Source: Bradyrhizobium sp. CB1650
GTDB taxonomy: Bacteria; Pseudomonadota; Alphaproteobacteria; Rhizobiales; Xanthobacteraceae
Reading direction: 5' to 3'
Length of the DNA stretch: 64,000 nt
NCBI RefSeq assembly: GCF_029761915.1
Contig: NZ_CP121695.1
Coordinates: 2,013,501-2,077,500 of the forward strand
Shown here: piece after piece, positions 61,401 through 64,000 of the stretch
Layout: every line of letters starts with the position of its first letter
Numbering within the stretch: the first letter of the stretch is position 1
The notes under the pieces: generated by a model
Seen by the model: the letters and a program-made list of their open reading frames with translations, nothing else
Database searches by the model: none
What the model was told of the DNA's origin: nothing
Program-made: the position numbers and the translations under genes

Positions 61401-62321
61401 ATGTCCGATTACGCCGCTTCATCGCCGATCGCCCCGCGCCGCGCCGGATCGCAGGCGTGGTGGAATGCCGTGAACGCCTGGCTGCTGCTGCTGCCGGCGG
61501 CCGTCCTGTTGATTGCGTTCACCCACTTTCCGATCCTGGCGACGATCCGGCATTCGCTCTTCATCACGCGCCGGAATGGCACCGAGGTCTTCGTCGGCCT
61601 CGAAAGCTATCAGGCCATGGTGGCCGATCCGATCTTCTGGAGGGCACTGGTCAACAATTTCTGGTTCGCGCTCGGTACGATTCCGACGTCGATTGCCCTC
61701 GCCCTTGTGATGGCGATCTGGGTCAATCGCAACATGCGCGGCCGTGGCTTTCTGCGGCTGGCCTACTTCACCCCGACAGTGCTGCCGATGATCGCAGTCG
61801 CCAACATCTGGCTGTTTTTCTACACCCCGGATTACGGCCTGCTTGATCAGTTGCGCGGACTTTTCGGTCTCGCCGGTTGGAATTGGCTTGGCGATCCCTC
61901 GACGGTGATGGGGTGCCTGATCGTCATGGTGATCTGGAAGGAGGCCGGCTTCTTCATGATCTTCTACCTGGCGGCCCTTCAGCAGCTCTCACCTGATCTC
62001 GATGAAGCTGCGGCCATCGAGGGCGCGACCCGCTGGTATATTTTTCGCCGGATCACGTTTCCATTGTTGATGCCGACCACGCTCTTCGTCGCGATCAACG
62101 CGGTCATCAACTCGTTCAAGCTGGTGGATCACCTGGTCATCATGACCAAGGGTGGTCCGAACAACGCAAGTACGCTGCTGCTCTACTACATCTATGAAGT
62201 CGCCTTCACCTTCCAGGACTCCTCCTACGCGGCAACGTTGACGGTCGTGCTTCTCGTGCTGCTGAGCACGCTTGCGCTAATCAAGTTCGGCTACCTCGAT
62301 CGCAGGATCCACTATCAATGA
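61401..62321 (+). CDS. ABC transporter permease, UgpA type
   Basis: This is a 306-residue protein with six membrane helices and the EAA loop D-E-A-A-A-I-E-G-A-T-R-W-Y-I-F-R-R-I-T-F-P. The start at 61401 is chosen because the frame before it is a shadow of the binding-protein gene. The stop overlaps the next permease start as ATGA. Confidence 0.93.
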   Translation: MSDYAASSPIAPRRAGSQAWWNAVNAWLLLLPAAVLLIAFTHFPILATIRHSLFITRRNGTEVFVGLESYQAMVADPIFWRALVNNFWFALGTIPTSIALALVMAIWVNRNMRGRGFLRLAYFTPTVLPMIAVANIWLFFYTPDYGLLDQLRGLFGLAGWNWLGDPSTVMGCLIVMVIWKEAGFFMIFYLAALQQLSPDLDEAAAIEGATRWYIFRRITFPLLMPTTLFVAINAVINSFKLVDHLVIMTKGGPNNASTLLLYYIYEVAFTFQDSSYAATLTVVLLVLLSTLALIKFGYLDRRIHYQ

Positions 62322-63127
62322 GAGGCCGGACACATCCCGTCGAGGCAATCGCCGCATGGCTCTTGGCCTTGCTGTGGCTCGCGCCACTGGCCTATGCCTT
62401 CTGGAGTGCGCTGCATCCCGCCGCCTACGCCACGTCGTTCAGCCTGTCCGCACCATGGACGCTGGAGAATTTTGCCCGGGCCTGGAAGCAGGCGCCGTTC
62501 GCCCGCTATTATCTCAACACTATTGTCCTGGTGACCTTGATCCTGGTCGGGCAGCTCATCCTGTCGACGCTGGCCGCCTATGCCTTTGCGCGCTTCAAGT
62601 TCAGAGGCAGTGGCGTCGCCTTCGCTCTCGTCCTGCTGCAACTGATGATCATGCCAGACGTGCTGATCGTCGAAAACTATCGCGCGATCGCGAAGCTTGG
62701 GCTGCTGGACACGATCCCCGCGATCGCGCTTCCCTACCTTGCAAGCGCGTTTGGCATCTTCCTCCTGCGGCAGACCTTCAAGAGCGTGCCACAGGAATTG
62801 GTCGAGGCGGCCCGGGTCGAGGGGGCGGGGCCGCTGGGGATTCTCTGGCGGGTCTATGTTCCGTTGGCGCGTCCGACCTATGTGGCCTTCGGCCTTGTCT
62901 CCGTCAGCTATCATTGGAATAACTTCCTGTGGCCGCTGATCGTCACGAACTCCGTGGAGGCCCGGCCACTCACCGTGGGCCTTGCGGTGTTCGGGGCGCC
63001 AGAGACCGGAGTGGACTGGTCGGTCATCACCGCAGCAACCGTCATGACGATGGCACCGCTGCTGGCTGCCTTTCTTCTCTTCCAGCGGCAGTTCGTGCAG
63101 TCATTCATGCGTGCGGGTATTCGATAA
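62318..63127 (+). CDS. ABC transporter permease, UgpE type
   Basis: This is a 269-residue protein with six helices and the EAA loop E-A-A-R-V-E-G-A-G-P-L-G-I-L-W-R-V-Y-V-P. It overlaps the UgpA-type stop, and its own stop overlaps the next start (TAATG), so the last three genes are translationally coupled. Confidence 0.94.
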   Translation: MRGRTHPVEAIAAWLLALLWLAPLAYAFWSALHPAAYATSFSLSAPWTLENFARAWKQAPFARYYLNTIVLVTLILVGQLILSTLAAYAFARFKFRGSGVAFALVLLQLMIMPDVLIVENYRAIAKLGLLDTIPAIALPYLASAFGIFLLRQTFKSVPQELVEAARVEGAGPLGILWRVYVPLARPTYVAFGLVSVSYHWNNFLWPLIVTNSVEARPLTVGLAVFGAPETGVDWSVITAATVMTMAPLLAAFLLFQRQFVQSFMRAGIR

Positions 63128-63972
63128 TGCGGCTTCTGACCTGGAACATTCAGTGTGGCAAAGGCTGTGACGGCGTAACGGATCTTGCGAGAATCGTCGC
63201 AGTTGCAAGGGCGACCGTCGACGCGGACGTCCTTTGCTTCCAGGAGGTGAGCTCGAATTTCTCAGGGCTCGACGGGGATGCCGACCAAAGCGCGCAACTT
63301 GCTGCGCTGCTTCCCGGCTATACCCCCGTATTCCGGCCGGCGATCGAAACCGTAGATCGAGCAGGCCGTCTGCATCGGTTCGGCAACATGACCCTGTCAC
63401 GCTTGCCGGTCATGCAGATCGCCAATCACCTTCTGCCCTGGCCTGGAGCGGCCACCGTGCGCAGCATGCGACGCCACGCCCTGGAGGTGACGGTCCAGGC
63501 AGCCTTTGGCGCGGTGCGCATCGTCAATACGCATCTCGAGTATCATTCGGCCGGTCAGCGAGAAGTGCAAATCGTGCGCCTCCTGGATCTGCAGGAGGAT
63601 TCGTCGACCAGTCCCAAGACGACAGTCGCCAATCACGAGGAGCCGTATGGGAGCCAGACAGTTGCGGCGTCGAGCGTGATGTGCGGCGATTTCAACTTCG
63701 ACATCAGCGATCCGCAACATGCGCTGATTGATCGATCGCGCCGGCCCGGCCTCAACTATCGCGATGCCTGGACGATCGGTCGTCCCGACCGGCAGCGCGC
63801 ACCGACTTGCGGACTATATGATCATGCGCAGTGGGCGAACGGACCAGATTGTCGCGACTTCATTTTCGTGACCGAGGATCTAACGGATCGCGTTCGCGAC
63901 GTTGACGTTAACGGCAGAACCGACGCTTCCGATCATCAGCCGGTTTTTATCGAGTTGGTGGATACCGAGTAA
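63127..63972 (+). CDS. endonuclease/exonuclease/phosphatase (EEP) family hydrolase
   Basis: This 281-residue enzyme has the EEP fold: T-W-N-I-Q at residues 5-9, the metal ligand Glu in C-F-Q-E-V-S, N-T-H-L-E-Y-H-S, G-D-F-N-F-D and the C-terminal S-D-H-Q-P-V. No signal peptide is visible, so it is cytoplasmic. It starts inside the stop of the UgpE-type gene. It should cleave a phosphoester or phosphodiester of the compound imported by the operon, comparable in role to UgpQ but from a different family. Confidence 0.92.
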   Translation: MRLLTWNIQCGKGCDGVTDLARIVAVARATVDADVLCFQEVSSNFSGLDGDADQSAQLAALLPGYTPVFRPAIETVDRAGRLHRFGNMTLSRLPVMQIANHLLPWPGAATVRSMRRHALEVTVQAAFGAVRIVNTHLEYHSAGQREVQIVRLLDLQEDSSTSPKTTVANHEEPYGSQTVAASSVMCGDFNFDISDPQHALIDRSRRPGLNYRDAWTIGRPDRQRAPTCGLYDHAQWANGPDCRDFIFVTEDLTDRVRDVDVNGRTDASDHQPVFIELVDTE

Positions 63973-64000
63973 TTCCGCTCCCAAGCGACGTCCGGTCTGC

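Noticed and set aside
1..64000. CRISPR arrays
   Set aside because: No regularly spaced direct repeats were seen and no cas genes are present.

Overview
The window looks like chromosome of a Bradyrhizobium-type alphaproteobacterium. It is GC-rich and contains ATGA-coupled ABC-transporter operons, clusters of small soil-rhizobial stress proteins (PRC-barrel, DUF2934, DUF3072, Ku/LigD relatives), rhizobial intergenic palindromes, and a tRNA-Val(CAC) 3' fragment next to a P4-type integrase. The genus is inferred from recognised protein families, not from a marker gene.

Region 1 (1-15.2 kb) is a loose array of small, mostly monocistronic genes: membrane and secreted proteins, an inorganic pyrophosphatase, an AI-2E-type permease, an Mth938-like fusion protein, an IS110 element and many conserved rhizobial hypotheticals. 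Between about 10.5 and 20 kb many genes are decayed: a frameshifted 90-residue protein, PAS and FAD-oxidoreductase scraps, an IS1182-like scrap, a Ku fragment, an Hsp20 tail and a frameshifted LigD ligase. An NHEJ/stress cluster has degenerated here.

Region 2 (15.3-39 kb) is accessory DNA. It opens with a 45-bp tRNA-Val(CAC) 3' end (an att half-site), a frameshifted tyrosine recombinase and an AlpA-like HTH gene. It carries two cargo systems of interest. The first (20.98-23.56 kb) is a compact radical-SAM RiPP-like cassette: a 67-residue precursor ending in a five-cysteine tail, a radical SAM enzyme, an exported papain-like cysteine peptidase and a DUF1353 protein. The second (29.62-36.11 kb, minus strand) is a five-gene operon: GNAT-ABC ATPase fusion, HerA-like ATPase, an unrecognised protein, a RelE-like/PLD-like fusion and an AAA ATPase. 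A phosphoribosyltransferase-like gene lies beside it. It looks like an undescribed DNA-directed, possibly defence, system. Between the two lie a frameshifted unknown gene, an IS481-type scrap, a JetD/DUF2220-like fragment and a complete IS256 element with an 8-bp target duplication. The right side ends in IS66 scraps and a frameshifted IS481 element.

Region 3 (39-64 kb) is dense, intact metabolic DNA. It holds an orphan peptide-type binding protein; a taurine/sulfonate-type ABC transporter divergent from an enolase-superfamily dehydratase, a GMC oxidoreductase and a GntR regulator; and an eight-gene minus-strand operon (sugar-type ABC importer, GntR regulator, arylsulfatase, formylglycine-generating enzyme, CLC channel) that reads as sulfate-ester uptake and desulfation. 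Last is a DeoR regulator divergent from a Ugp-like ABC importer that ends in an EEP-family phosphatase, suggesting use of a phosphorylated polyol or phosphodiester. A perfect 18-bp palindrome lies in the divergent promoter region.
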